A stretch of 64,000 nt of DNA from NCBI GenBank assembly GCA_958296385.1, contig OY282494.1:3058981-3122980 (forward strand). Reading direction: 5' to 3'. The stretch comes from an uncultured Dehalococcoidia bacterium. Lineage in GTDB: Bacteria; Chloroflexota; Dehalococcoidia; Lucifugimonadales; UBA3495. The notes under the pieces are model-generated. The model was given only the letters and a program-made list of their open reading frames with translations, made no database searches and was not told the origin of the DNA. The translations under genes and the position numbers were made by a program. This document shows, piece after piece, positions 34,825 through 43,252 of the stretch. The number at the start of each line of letters is the position of its first letter. Positions within the stretch are counted from its first letter, which is position 1.

Positions 34825-35601
34825 TTACTGTGCGATGCAGCCGCCGTCGATAACCAGTTCGGCGCCGGTTACGAAAGACGCCTCGTCGGAGGCCAGATAA
34901 AGCACGCCGTAGGCAACCTCGATGGGGTGCGCCCGGCGGCCCAGCGGAACCAGCGCCAGCCGCTGCGCCGCCACCTCCGGGTCTGCGTAGGTTGATTCGC
35001 TCATCGGCGTCATAATCGGCCCCGGATGCACCGAGTTGGCCCGGATGCCCTCGGCGGCGTGCTGGATGGCGGTGGCCTTGGTGAACAGCCGCACCGCCCC
35101 TTTGGACGCATTATAAGGATGCGAGCGAGACCACGCCCCGGTCATTCCGGCGATGGACGATATGTTGACGATGGAACCGCCGCCGGCCCGGCGCAGCGCC
35201 GGAATCGCCGCTTTGGTGCCGAGAAACACGCCTTTGGAGTTGATGTCCATTACCCGATCCCAGTCGTCAACGCTGGTATCCTCCATCGCGATGTTGCCGG
35301 CGCCCCCGCCGGCCGAGATGCTGATGCCGGCGTTATTCACCAGCGCATCCAGCAGGCCGTAGCGTTCCTCCGCCAGCGCAACGATGCTCTGCCAGTCCGC
35401 CTCGCTGGTAACGTCCAGATGGGCATAGGCTACATCATGGCCCAAGGCCCGCTGTTCGGTTTCCACCTGCTGGCCCAAGTCGTCCAGAATATCGCCGAAA
35501 ACCACCCGTGCGCCCTCTCGGGCAAACAGGCCCACCTCCTCGGCGCCCATCCCCCGCGCGCCGCCGCTGATTAGAACAACCTTGCCGTCAACTCGCCCCA
35601 T
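34825..35601 (-). CDS. SDR-family NAD(P)-dependent oxidoreductase
   Basis: The 258-residue classical SDR has the cofactor motif GGARGMGAE (about 12-20), NNAGIS (about 88), the catalytic Ser in ISSIAGMTG and YxxxK as YNASKGA (about 155). The ending VTGAELVIDGG is typical. The Asp of FGDILDD after the second strand favours NAD(H). The leader contains three copies of a Shine-Dalgarno-bearing repeat. Confidence 0.9.
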   Translation of the reverse strand: MGRVDGKVVLISGGARGMGAEEVGLFAREGARVVFGDILDDLGQQVETEQRALGHDVAYAHLDVTSEADWQSIVALAEERYGLLDALVNNAGISISAGGGAGNIAMEDTSVDDWDRVMDINSKGVFLGTKAAIPALRRAGGGSIVNISSIAGMTGAWSRSHPYNASKGAVRLFTKATAIQHAAEGIRANSVHPGPIMTPMSESTYADPEVAAQRLALVPLGRRAHPIEVAYGVLYLASDEASFVTGAELVIDGGCIAQ

Positions 35602-35653
35602 GATACGTGCCTCCTGTCCGGGATACGTGTCTCCTGTGATACGTGCCTCCTGT
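35602..35653 (-). repeat. Triplicated 16-bp repeat containing Shine-Dalgarno sequence
   Basis: ACAGGAGGCACGTATC (minus strand) occurs at 35617-35602 and 35653-35638, with the variant ACAGGAGACACGTATC at 35637-35622. The copy next to the SDR ATG supplies its ribosome binding site; the other two place GGAG-type sites further upstream. Confidence 0.85.
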
Positions 35654-35673
35654 CAGATCAGGCCGGCGCTGTT

Positions 35674-36054
35674 CTAGCCGGCGCTGTTGTCGTCCATAAA
35701 CATACCGACAACGTTGCCCTCGGTGTCGCGGAAATTGGCGAAATAGCCCACGCCCGGAATGACGGTGCGCGGCGTCACAATCTCCGCGCCGGCGGCCGTC
35801 ACCTTGCCGATGTAGGCGTCCAAATCGTCCACCGCAATGACTACCAGGGTGCCGCCCCGGTTGAGGGCGGCGGCCCGTTCAATCAACGCCCCGGATATGC
35901 CGTAGGTTTCGTCGTCCGGGCCGGTTTGTTGCAGGTAGTAGTCCTCCGGCCCGCCCTCAAACTTGCTGGCCTGCCAGCCGAACACGTCGGCGTAAAACTT
36001 GTTGGCCCGTTCGGAATCGTCAAACGGCATCTCAAAATGCACTACTTTCGGCAT
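35674..36054 (-). CDS. VOC-family protein (glyoxalase/bleomycin resistance fold)
   Basis: The 126-residue protein has the VOC pattern of paired beta-alpha-beta modules: VVHFEMPFDDSERANKFYADVFGWQ at the N-terminus and ANFRDTEGNVVGMFMDD at the C-terminus. The His in VVHFEM and Glu in TEGN are likely metal ligands. It is encoded among oxidoreductases; substrate unknown. Confidence 0.88.
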   Translation of the reverse strand: MPKVVHFEMPFDDSERANKFYADVFGWQASKFEGGPEDYYLQQTGPDDETYGISGALIERAAALNRGGTLVVIAVDDLDAYIGKVTAAGAEIVTPRTVIPGVGYFANFRDTEGNVVGMFMDDNSAG

Positions 36055-36103
36055 GATTACTCCGCTGTTTGCTGTGCTGGTGAATATGATTCCCGGTATC
36101 CTT

Positions 36104-36137
36104 TAACGGCATCCGTCTTATAACGGCATCCGTCTTA
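36104..36137. repeat. Tandem 17-bp direct repeat
   Basis: TAACGGCATCCGTCTTA occurs at 36104-36120 and 36121-36137, followed by a degenerate third copy (TTAACGGCTTCAGTC). It lies between the VOC gene start and the GMC gene stop. Confidence 0.8.
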
Positions 36138-36166
36138 ACGGCTTCAGTCAAAGGAGTGGGGAACCT

Positions 36167-37771
36167 TTACGCGATGGCCGCTGCGCCTTCGCCTTTGAGA
36201 TAGTCGGCGGTGCGCAGGGCCAGCGCCTGGATGGTGGTAGTTGGGTTGATGCAGGCGCCGGTGGTAAAGATGCTGCCGTCAATGATGAACAGGTTTGGCA
36301 CGTCGTGGGCCCGCCCCCAGCGGTCAACTACCGACGTATCGGGGTCTGCGCCCATTCGCGCGGTGCCCAGCAGATGCCAGCCGGCGTTGCGCCGCAGCCG
36401 GGATGACATTACCCGCACGGCCCCGGCCGTTTCCAGCGCCTCGGCAGCGCGGGCCACGCCGTGGTCCAGCATGGTCCAGGTATTGTCGCTGACGGTGTAG
36501 TCTATCTTGGGCGCGGGGATGCCGTGCGCGTCGGTCAGCGTCGGGTCCAGGGTGACCCGGTTGTGCGCCTCCGGCAAGTCCTCGGTCATTATGACGATGC
36601 CCATTTGATGCCGGAACCGCCTGGCAAAGTCCCGGTGGTGCGACTCGCCCCAGGGCACCGCCTGGCCAACCAGCCCGCCCAGGGCAACTTGCAGCGGCGC
36701 GCCGCCGACGTTGGACGCTTGCGACACCTGCAAGTCGTAGCCCCGCACGAACCCCCGGCGCAGGTCGGTTTCGTAAAACTCCTGGCTCAGCATCGACGAG
36801 CCGCGCGGCCCGTGGTCCGATCCCAAATCCTCGTCAAACACCCCCAGCACGTAGCCGCAGGGATGGTGCATCAGGTTGCGCCCCACTTGCCCGCTGCTGT
36901 TGGCCAGCCCGTCGGGGAACAGTGCGCTTTGCGAGTTCAGCAGCAGCCGGGAAGTGCCTACGCCGTTGCACGCCAGCACCACGACTTTGGCGTACTGCGC
37001 CTGCAATTCGCCGTGGTGGTCGTAGTAGGCGGCGCCGGTGGCCCGGCCGCTGTCGTCAACCAGAATCTCCCGAACCCGCGCGTGGGTAATCAGCCGCGCG
37101 CCCTGCTTGAGGGCCTTGGGCCAGAATATGATGTCGCTGGACGACGGCGAACGCAGGTACTCGCCCACGTCGGCGGCGCGCCCGTCCCAGGCGGTGGAGT
37201 GCACCGCGTTGTCCGCTGACCACCAGTGCCACCCCAGCTTGTTGAACGCCGCGCCCAGCAGCTCGCCGCCCCGTCCGATGGGCAGCGGCGGCGTCGGGCG
37301 CGCCGGCTTGGGCGGATACGCCGGGTCGCCCTGCAAACCGCTCACGCCGTGCATCCGGTCGTTCAGGTCGTAGTAGGGTTCCAGCTCAAAGTAATCCATC
37401 GGCCAGTCGTCGGCCACGCCGTCCAGCGAGTTCACCCGGAAATCGGACGGATGGAACCGGGGAAAATGCGAACCCCAATGGACGGTGCTGCCGCCGACGG
37501 CGTTGTACATATACGGCGCAATGGGCGTGTTCGCCTCGTTAACCGGATAATCCTCCGGCAGCCCCCGAAAGTTGGGGTTGGGATGAAAGTCCGTCTGCCA
37601 GTGCAACTGCGCCTGCGGTTCGCTAACCGGAAACGCCGTCGGCGCCACCCAGCCGCCCTGCTCCAGGCACACCACCTTAACGCCGGCCTCAGTAAGGCTC
37701 CAGGTAAAAGCCGCCCCGGACGCCCCGGCGCCGATAACGAGAACGTCGGCAATATCGTGCTTGCTGCTCAT
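36167..37771 (-). CDS. GMC-family FAD oxidoreductase
   Basis: The 534-residue flavoprotein has the FAD motif GAGASGAAF (about 14-22), a GMC signature region YNAVGGSTVHWGSHFPRF (about 88-105) and the C-terminal LLGTARMGADP with NPTTTIQALALRTADYL. The active-site His/Asn pair would lie in HLLGT and NPT. GMC enzymes oxidise alcohols or sugars. The context of SDR, VOC and PPOX genes suggests a catabolic cluster. Confidence 0.9.
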   Translation of the reverse strand: MSSKHDIADVLVIGAGASGAAFTWSLTEAGVKVVCLEQGGWVAPTAFPVSEPQAQLHWQTDFHPNPNFRGLPEDYPVNEANTPIAPYMYNAVGGSTVHWGSHFPRFHPSDFRVNSLDGVADDWPMDYFELEPYYDLNDRMHGVSGLQGDPAYPPKPARPTPPLPIGRGGELLGAAFNKLGWHWWSADNAVHSTAWDGRAADVGEYLRSPSSSDIIFWPKALKQGARLITHARVREILVDDSGRATGAAYYDHHGELQAQYAKVVVLACNGVGTSRLLLNSQSALFPDGLANSSGQVGRNLMHHPCGYVLGVFDEDLGSDHGPRGSSMLSQEFYETDLRRGFVRGYDLQVSQASNVGGAPLQVALGGLVGQAVPWGESHHRDFARRFRHQMGIVIMTEDLPEAHNRVTLDPTLTDAHGIPAPKIDYTVSDNTWTMLDHGVARAAEALETAGAVRVMSSRLRRNAGWHLLGTARMGADPDTSVVDRWGRAHDVPNLFIIDGSIFTTGACINPTTTIQALALRTADYLKGEGAAAIA

Positions 37772-37865
37772 AGATGTTGCTCCTTGCGCGGAGGTTAAAG
37801 CGCATTATAGAGAAAATGACGGAATGACAAAGCGGTCAGGCGGTTCGCCCTGGCAATGGCGCAGC

Positions 37866-38372
37866 TCAGCGGTCTTTATACCGCCGCCCCCGTTCCGCAA
37901 CGGTTCGTTCTTTAAGCAGTTCCATCACCGGAACGCCGTAGCCGCAGCTGGTTGACGTAGCATCCACCGCAATCTCAATGACTTGACGCGTGGGCAGGTT
38001 GATGTCGGAGGCTTCGTTAGCCAGCATCAACTCCCGGTGGGGCGATTCGCCCAGCGGCGTGGCCCGCGCGTGGCCGTACAGCCGGACGATGGCGGCGTCG
38101 CTGGCCGTGAACGAGCAGACCATCACGGTGACCGGCCCGTTAGCGGCGGCGTGGCGTCCGGTTTCGTTGCCGCTGCCCGTGTAGTCCAGGTAAGCAACAG
38201 AATTCGGCCCCAGAATATGCAGCGGCACGCCCCCTTTGGGCGACAGATTCACCGGCCCGATGCCGTCCGGCCCGCCGCCAAGCTCCGGGTCAACGCTGGC
38301 CACAAAGAACAGCGGCGCGCTGCGGATGAGGTCGGCCTGCTCCGGAATAATTTGCCGGTAAGTAGTTGCCAT
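37866..38372 (-). CDS. Pyridoxamine 5'-phosphate oxidase-family (split-barrel flavin) protein
   Basis: The 168-residue split-barrel protein includes FFVASVDPELG, VNLSPKGGVPLHILGPNSVAYLDYTGSGNETGRHAAANGPVTVMVC. This is typical of PPOX-family flavin or F420-binding reductases. The ATG overlaps the preceding Uma2 gene stop by one base (TGATG), so they are coupled. Confidence 0.85.
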   Translation of the reverse strand: MATTYRQIIPEQADLIRSAPLFFVASVDPELGGGPDGIGPVNLSPKGGVPLHILGPNSVAYLDYTGSGNETGRHAAANGPVTVMVCSFTASDAAIVRLYGHARATPLGESPHRELMLANEASDINLPTRQVIEIAVDATSTSCGYGVPVMELLKERTVAERGRRYKDR

Positions 38373-39163
38373 CAGGTATCCGACTGACTATCCCGCAGCC
38401 GTTCCTCAAGCTGCCGAATCCGCTCATTAGCGGCATCCAGTCGATCTTTGGCCCTATCCCGTTGCGATGCGGCGTTATCCCGTTGGGCCTGTACTGTGCT
38501 CAACTCCGCCGCCAGTTCCTCCGGGCTTTTGAGAAACTCGTCGGTTTTGGGGTCGTAAAAGCGCAACTTGCGGTTGTCCCAGCAGAGGTACAAGTCCAGC
38601 GCCGCGCTGTACCCGGACAGCATCCCGAACATTTTGCCGGGGCGGTCGTCGGCCAGCGGGATTGGTTCGTACTGGCCGTTCACCAGCAAATCGCCGGCCA
38701 GCGGCGCGTCGTGGTAGCGGCCGCCGGTGTAGTCAAACCGCCAGTATTCGCCCACCCCAAAGCCGGCGTAGCCGTCGCGCTTGACGGTGTAATCCCGCCG
38801 CCCGGTGTGTATTGAGGCCACTTCCAGCACAAACTCCGGGGACTTGCCCACGTCGTCAATCTCGTAGCCGTTGTTGTCCTCAATGGCGTCCGGGTCAACG
38901 CCAAAGGCGATTACCAGATCGGGCTCCAGCCAGCCGGAGCGTATCCGGCTGCGCTCAAAGCACAGATAGCCTTCGCCGCTGACCAGGACGTCCGCGCGGC
39001 TGGCGATAAAGTGGCGGTAGAGGGTGTTGCCGATGGCGGCGCGGTTGTAGTGGTTGTACCGCTGCATATCGGGCTTTTTGGGCGGGCTGGGCAGCGGAGG
39101 CTTGCGCGGCGCCGGCCTGACGCTGCCCGACGGGGGTGTGACGGCGCGCTGGCTTGTCATCAT
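38372..39163 (-). CDS. Uma2-family endonuclease-like protein with C-terminal coiled coil
   Basis: The 263-residue protein has a Uma2 domain (about 60-200: LEPDLVIAFGVDP, GKSPEFVLEVASIHTGRRDYTVKRDGYAGFGVGEYWRFD). A C-terminal coiled coil (ELAAELSTVQAQRDNAASQRDRAKDRLDAANERIRQLEERL) follows. The N-terminal 40 residues are Pro/Ser-rich. This fused coiled coil occurs in a subset of Uma2 proteins. It is coupled to the PPOX gene. Confidence 0.85.
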   Translation of the reverse strand: MMTSQRAVTPPSGSVRPAPRKPPLPSPPKKPDMQRYNHYNRAAIGNTLYRHFIASRADVLVSGEGYLCFERSRIRSGWLEPDLVIAFGVDPDAIEDNNGYEIDDVGKSPEFVLEVASIHTGRRDYTVKRDGYAGFGVGEYWRFDYTGGRYHDAPLAGDLLVNGQYEPIPLADDRPGKMFGMLSGYSAALDLYLCWDNRKLRFYDPKTDEFLKSPEELAAELSTVQAQRDNAASQRDRAKDRLDAANERIRQLEERLRDSQSDT

Positions 39164-39215
39164 TGACCTCGCAACTGCATCTGCATCTGCAACTTGATAT
39201 TGACCGGCGGCAATT

Positions 39216-40415
39216 CTACCGCCGCTCGAACACCGCCGCCACGCCCTGCCCGCCGCCCACGCACATGGTTTCCAGCCCCCATTGCGCGTCCTGCCGTTCC
39301 ATCTCGTGGAGCATGGTGGCCAGGATGCGGGCGCCGGTGGCCGCGATGGGGTGGCCCAGGGAGATGCCGGAGCCGTTGACGTTCAGGTTGTCCTCATTAG
39401 GCAGCTGCCACTCCCGCAGCACCGCCAGCACCTGCGCGGCAAAGGCTTCGTTCAGCTCGATGATGTCCATATCGCCCAGCGTCATCCCGATTTTGCCCAT
39501 CACCTTGTTGACCGCCGGCACCGGGCCGATGCCCATAGTAGCCGGATGGCAGCCGGTTACGGCCCAGCCGCGCAGGTAGGCCATCGGCGTCAGGCCCAGT
39601 TCCTCCAGCTTGTCCTCCGCAACCACGAGGCACACCGAGGCGGCGTCGTTCTGGCTGCTGGCGTTGCCGGCCGTTACGCAGCCATCCCGCATCACCGGCC
39701 GCAGGCGCCCCAGCACGTCCATAGTAGTGTCGGCCCGCGGGCCTTCGTCGGCGTCAAAGATTTTGGGATCGCCCCGCCGCTGCGGGATGCTCACCGGCAC
39801 GATTTCGTCGCTGAACTTGCCGGAATCGCGGGCCGCAATGGCCCTTTGATGACTGCGCAACGCGTACTCGTCCTGCTCTTGCCGGGGAATCTCATACTCC
39901 CGGGCCAGATTCTCGGCCGTCTCCACCATACCGCCGGGGATGGGGCCAAAGCGTTCCTCCGGGGCGATGGTAACGCGGGCCCGGGCCAGCCGGTCGTGAA
40001 AGGTAACCGACCCGAAACGCGCGCCCCAGCGTGATTCGTTGCTGTAAAACTCAGCGCCGCTCATACTCTCGGCGCCGCCGGCGATTACCACGTCGGCGTT
40101 GTCCGTCTGCACCAGCATGGCGGCGTTCAGGATGGCCTGCAAGCCGGAGGAGCAGCGGCGGTCCAGCTGGTAGCCGGGCACCTCAATGGGCAAGCCGGCT
40201 TTCAGCCCGGCCAGCCGTCCGATGGCGGGGTTCTCCCCGGAGGGGTAGCCGTGGCCCAGGATAACGTCATCCACTCTGGCCGGGTCAACGCCGCTGCGCT
40301 CCAGGGCGGCCTGGATGACGGTGGACGCCAAATCAGCGGCCGTAACGTCGCGCAAAGCGCCGCCAAAGTTGCCGACGGCAGTGCGAACTGGTGAAACGAT
40401 GGCGACTCCTCGCAT
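39216..40415 (-). CDS. Thiolase-family acetyl-CoA acyltransferase
   Basis: The 399-residue thiolase starts at ATG 40415 after an AAGGAG site; the longer frame is unsupported. The nucleophilic Cys is in LDRRCSSGLQAI (about 89). The His is in GSGISLGHPIAATGAR (about 350) and the second Cys in ETMCVGGGQG (about 383). It condenses or cleaves acyl-CoA. Together with the CoA transferase at 58 kb it points to fatty-acid or organic-acid catabolism. Confidence 0.93.
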   Translation of the reverse strand: MRGVAIVSPVRTAVGNFGGALRDVTAADLASTVIQAALERSGVDPARVDDVILGHGYPSGENPAIGRLAGLKAGLPIEVPGYQLDRRCSSGLQAILNAAMLVQTDNADVVIAGGAESMSGAEFYSNESRWGARFGSVTFHDRLARARVTIAPEERFGPIPGGMVETAENLAREYEIPRQEQDEYALRSHQRAIAARDSGKFSDEIVPVSIPQRRGDPKIFDADEGPRADTTMDVLGRLRPVMRDGCVTAGNASSQNDAASVCLVVAEDKLEELGLTPMAYLRGWAVTGCHPATMGIGPVPAVNKVMGKIGMTLGDMDIIELNEAFAAQVLAVLREWQLPNEDNLNVNGSGISLGHPIAATGARILATMLHEMERQDAQWGLETMCVGGGQGVAAVFERR

Positions 40416-40573
40416 AATGGGCTCCTTGTGCCGCGCTTGCACGCGGGTAAAGTAGGGTACAAAACCGATGGCAGTATGATACCCGCTGCCCGGCAGTATG
40501 TAAAACAAAGCGCATCGTCCGATAGCGCCCGGCCCAATAGCGCCCGGAATGACACGGGCGGTCCCATCCGTTC

Positions 40574-40579
40574 TGCTAT
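40574..40579 (+). promoter_or_regulatory. -10 box of tRNA-Ala
   Basis: A perfect TATAAT lies 35 nt before the mature tRNA 5' end. Confidence 0.55.
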
Positions 40580-40614
40580 AATCAACCGTGCCGGGGCCTC
40601 GTATCGGGGCCCAT

Positions 40615-40689
40615 GGGGGCTTAGCTCAGTGGGAGAGCACCTGCTTTGCAAGCAGGGGGTCAGGGGTTCGAATCCCCTAGCCTCCACCA
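40615..40689 (+). tRNA. tRNA-Ala (anticodon TGC)
   Basis: GGGGGCT pairs with AGCCTCC in the acceptor stem. GCTCAGTGGGAGAGC forms the D arm. The anticodon stem CCTGC/GCAGG encloses TTTGCAA, giving TGC. GGGGTTCGAATCCCC and an encoded CCA complete it. Confidence 0.97.
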
Positions 40690-40728
40690 TCTATCTACCT
40701 ATCTGCCGGCCTGCTCCGGCTGCATCTT

Positions 40729-41376
40729 ATGACCGCTGCCATTCTGCTTGCCATCCACATCGCCGCCGGTTCGGTTGCCTTGCTTGCTGCCGTGCTGGCC
40801 CTGCTGACGATGAAAGGCGGCCGTTATCACGTGCTGGCGGGCCGCACTTACGCCGTTGGGATGACGCTGATATTTCTGACCGCCGTTCCGCTGGCGATAT
40901 TGGGTTCCAGCGTATTCCTGCTGCTGATTGCCGTTTTCAGCTTTTACCTGGTGTTCGCGGGCTGGCGTTTTGCCCGCAACCGCCGGGGGCTGCCCCAACT
41001 TGTCGATTGGCTGGCCATGGCGATTATGGGGCTGACCGGCCTGGCCATGTGGGCCTACGCCGTCGTGCTGGCCGCCTCCGGCGACGGGCAGTGGGTAACG
41101 CTGCTCAGCTTTGGCGCCATCGCGGTTGCCCTCAGCGCGGTTGACGGACAGTATTACCGGCGGCTGGCCAAAGGGCAGGGGCGCGCCGGCGTCCGGCGCA
41201 TCCAGCGCCATCTCACCAATATGCTGGCCGGCACCATCGCCACCGTAACCGCCGTCGCCGTAGTGAACGTTGACGTCAACCCGGTATGGCTGCCCTGGCT
41301 GCTGCCCACCGTCATCATAACCCCGCTCATCGTCTGGTGGAACATACGCGTGCGGCGGCGGGAACGGGCCCGGTAA
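40729..41376 (+). CDS. Membrane protein, DUF2306-like
   Basis: This 215-residue protein has six or seven hydrophobic helices. The first is AILLAIHIAAGSVALLAAVLALLT, with a His and Gly pattern typical of DUF2306 proteins. The segment KGGRYHVLAGRTYAVGMTL and a later RIQRHLTNML supply further His residues. Function of the family is unknown. It lies 39 nt after tRNA-Ala and 28 nt before the PLP enzyme gene. Confidence 0.7.
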   Translation: MTAAILLAIHIAAGSVALLAAVLALLTMKGGRYHVLAGRTYAVGMTLIFLTAVPLAILGSSVFLLLIAVFSFYLVFAGWRFARNRRGLPQLVDWLAMAIMGLTGLAMWAYAVVLAASGDGQWVTLLSFGAIAVALSAVDGQYYRRLAKGQGRAGVRRIQRHLTNMLAGTIATVTAVAVVNVDVNPVWLPWLLPTVIITPLIVWWNIRVRRRERAR

Positions 41377-41404
41377 AGAATAGATTGCGGAGAGAATAAG
41401 CAAA

Positions 41405-42538
41405 ATGAACATTGAAACCCTTGCCGTCCACAGCGGCAGCGCGGCGGACGCCGCCACCGGCGCCGTGGCCCCGCCGCTGTATATGTCCACCACCTTTGAG
41501 CGGGACGCCGACGGTTCTTTCCCCAGCGGGTTTGTGTACGGGCGTTCCGGCAATCCCACCCGCCAGGCCCTGGAGGAGTGCGTGCGCGACCTGGAGGGCG
41601 GCGTGGCGGCGGCGGCCTTCGCGTCGGGTATGGCGGCCATTATGAGCGTGTTGCAGGCCCTGTCGGCCGGCGACCACGTCATCGCCCCCCAGGACAGCTA
41701 TCACGGCACCGCCCACCTGCTGCGCGCGCGGCTGGCCCGCTGGCGGCTGCATACCTCTTTCGTCGATATGACCGACCTCGCCCAAATCCGCCAGGCCATC
41801 ACGCCGGCCACCAAACTTATAATGATGGAAACGCCCTCCAATCCCCTGCTGAAAATCACCGACGTTGCGGCGGTGGCCGACCTGGCCCATCAGCACGGAA
41901 TACCCTGCGTCTGCGACAACACCTGGGCCACCCCGGCCCTGCAACGCTGCCTGGACTTGGGCGCTGACTTGGCGGTGCATTCCACCACCAAGTACCTCGG
42001 CGGGCATAGCGACGTAACCGGCGGCATCGTCGTCGCCGCCAACGCTGATGAGGACAGCCTGTTCTCCGAAATACGCCGCATCCAGGAGGACGGCGGGGCG
42101 GTGCCGTCGCCCTTTGACTGCTGGCTAATCCTGCGCGGCATCCGCACCCTCCCCTACCGGATGCGCGCCCACTGCGCCAACGCCGGCCGGCTGGCCGCTT
42201 TCCTGAACGAACATCCCGGCGTCCGGCAAGTGTTCTACCCCGGACTGCCCGGCCATCCCGGACACGATATAGCCGCCCGTCAAATGTCCGCTTTCGGCGG
42301 GATGCTGTCCTTTCGGGTGCGCGGCGGTATGGACGCGGCCTTTCGCGTCGCCGCCCGCGTCAACCTGTTCACCCGCGCCACCAGCCTGGGCAGCTACGAA
42401 AGCCTGATTGAACACCGCGCCTCCGTAGAGGGCCCGGCCAGCGCCACCCCGGACGACCTCTTGCGCGTGTCCGTCGGGCTGGAACACCCCGACGACCTGA
42501 TTGCCGACCTGGAGCAGGCGCTGGATTACGGCGGTTAA
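41405..42538 (+). CDS. Cystathionine gamma-synthase-family PLP enzyme
   Basis: The 377-residue trans-sulfuration-type enzyme has YGRSGNPTRQALEECV (about 40-55), FASGMAAI (about 77), ETPSNPLLKITDV (about 140), and the PLP lysine in HSTTKYLGGHSDVTGG (about 197). The ending VSVGLEHPDDLIADLEQAL is typical. It may make or cleave cystathionine or degrade methionine; the sequence alone does not decide which. Confidence 0.92.
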   Translation: MNIETLAVHSGSAADAATGAVAPPLYMSTTFERDADGSFPSGFVYGRSGNPTRQALEECVRDLEGGVAAAAFASGMAAIMSVLQALSAGDHVIAPQDSYHGTAHLLRARLARWRLHTSFVDMTDLAQIRQAITPATKLIMMETPSNPLLKITDVAAVADLAHQHGIPCVCDNTWATPALQRCLDLGADLAVHSTTKYLGGHSDVTGGIVVAANADEDSLFSEIRRIQEDGGAVPSPFDCWLILRGIRTLPYRMRAHCANAGRLAAFLNEHPGVRQVFYPGLPGHPGHDIAARQMSAFGGMLSFRVRGGMDAAFRVAARVNLFTRATSLGSYESLIEHRASVEGPASATPDDLLRVSVGLEHPDDLIADLEQALDYGG

Positions 42539-42561
42539 GCCGCCCGGCTTGCTGGCCTCAA

Positions 42562-43143
42562 TTACTGCCCTTGTCGCTGCTGTTGCCCCTGCTGCTGCTC
42601 TTGCTGCTGTTGCTGCTGCTGCACAAAGCGGCGGTACACTTCCTCCTCGGACAGGGCTTCCTGGTGGAACCAGCTGTCGTCAATCACCCCGTACACGTCG
42701 CCCAGCCGCTCCAGCATCGTGTTGGTCAGCAGCAGCGCGTCCAGCGGCGTTTCCGGCATCACAAAATCGCCCTCCAGCGTGTTGAGCAGTGCGGCCACGG
42801 CCCGCAGCATCTCCACGGTGCCAACCTGCGTGGCGTTGTTGCGGACGGCGACGATGCTGTGATAAATGGACGATGCGCTGTGGTCTTTCAGCAGCATGGG
42901 CAGCGTCTGCTCCGGCACAGTAACATCAACCGTGATGCCCCGGGTAGCGGCGGCGGTGTTCAGCGACCGCTGAAAGGTCTCCATGTCGCTGCCCTGGTCA
43001 ACGGCAATGCGGGCGAAAGTGTTGACCACCCGCACGGTGGTGTCCGCCCGCTCCAGCCAGCGCCCCAGCCAGATGAGGTTGTACACGCGGGAGTCGTTCA
43101 GCCACCGATCCGTGCTGAACTCTATTGACCGTGGTTCTGTCAT
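42562..43143 (-). CDS. Short alpha-E domain-like protein with poly-Gln tail
   Basis: The 193-residue protein resembles the alpha-E (DUF403) helical proteins that accompany ATP-grasp and transglutaminase genes: YNLIWLGRWLERADTTVRVVNTF at about 23-45. It is much shorter than the usual ~300. It ends in a Gln-rich tail (about 173-193) encoded by CTG/TTG-rich repeats. The position in this operon supports the identity. The usual domain C-terminal half seems to be missing. Confidence 0.7.
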   Translation of the reverse strand: MTEPRSIEFSTDRWLNDSRVYNLIWLGRWLERADTTVRVVNTFARIAVDQGSDMETFQRSLNTAAATRGITVDVTVPEQTLPMLLKDHSASSIYHSIVAVRNNATQVGTVEMLRAVAALLNTLEGDFVMPETPLDALLLTNTMLERLGDVYGVIDDSWFHQEALSEEEVYRRFVQQQQQQQEQQQGQQQRQGQ

Positions 43144-43208
43144 AATCTAACCGTGCTCCTCATTATTGGTGTTGCCGGCTTGGTGTCATCGGCTTGGTGT
43201 CGCGGATG

Positions 43209-43252
43209 ACGGGATAATCTTTACGGGATAATCTTGCAGCGGGATATTCTTT
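43209..43252. repeat. Three tandem ~14-bp repeats
   Basis: ACGGGATAATCTT occurs at 43209-43221 and 43223-43235, and a variant GCGGGATATTCTT at 43239-43251. Just left, CGGCTTGGTGTC is also duplicated. The array lies between the transglutaminase and alpha-E-like genes. Confidence 0.75.

Noticed and set aside
40202-40690. Minus-strand frame starting VEARGFEPLTPCLQS
   Set aside because: It is the antisense translation of tRNA-Ala.
42570-42630. CTG/TTG repeats as a possible CRISPR or regulatory array
   Set aside because: They encode the Gln tail of the alpha-E-like protein and have no spacer structure. No CRISPR array is visible anywhere in the window.
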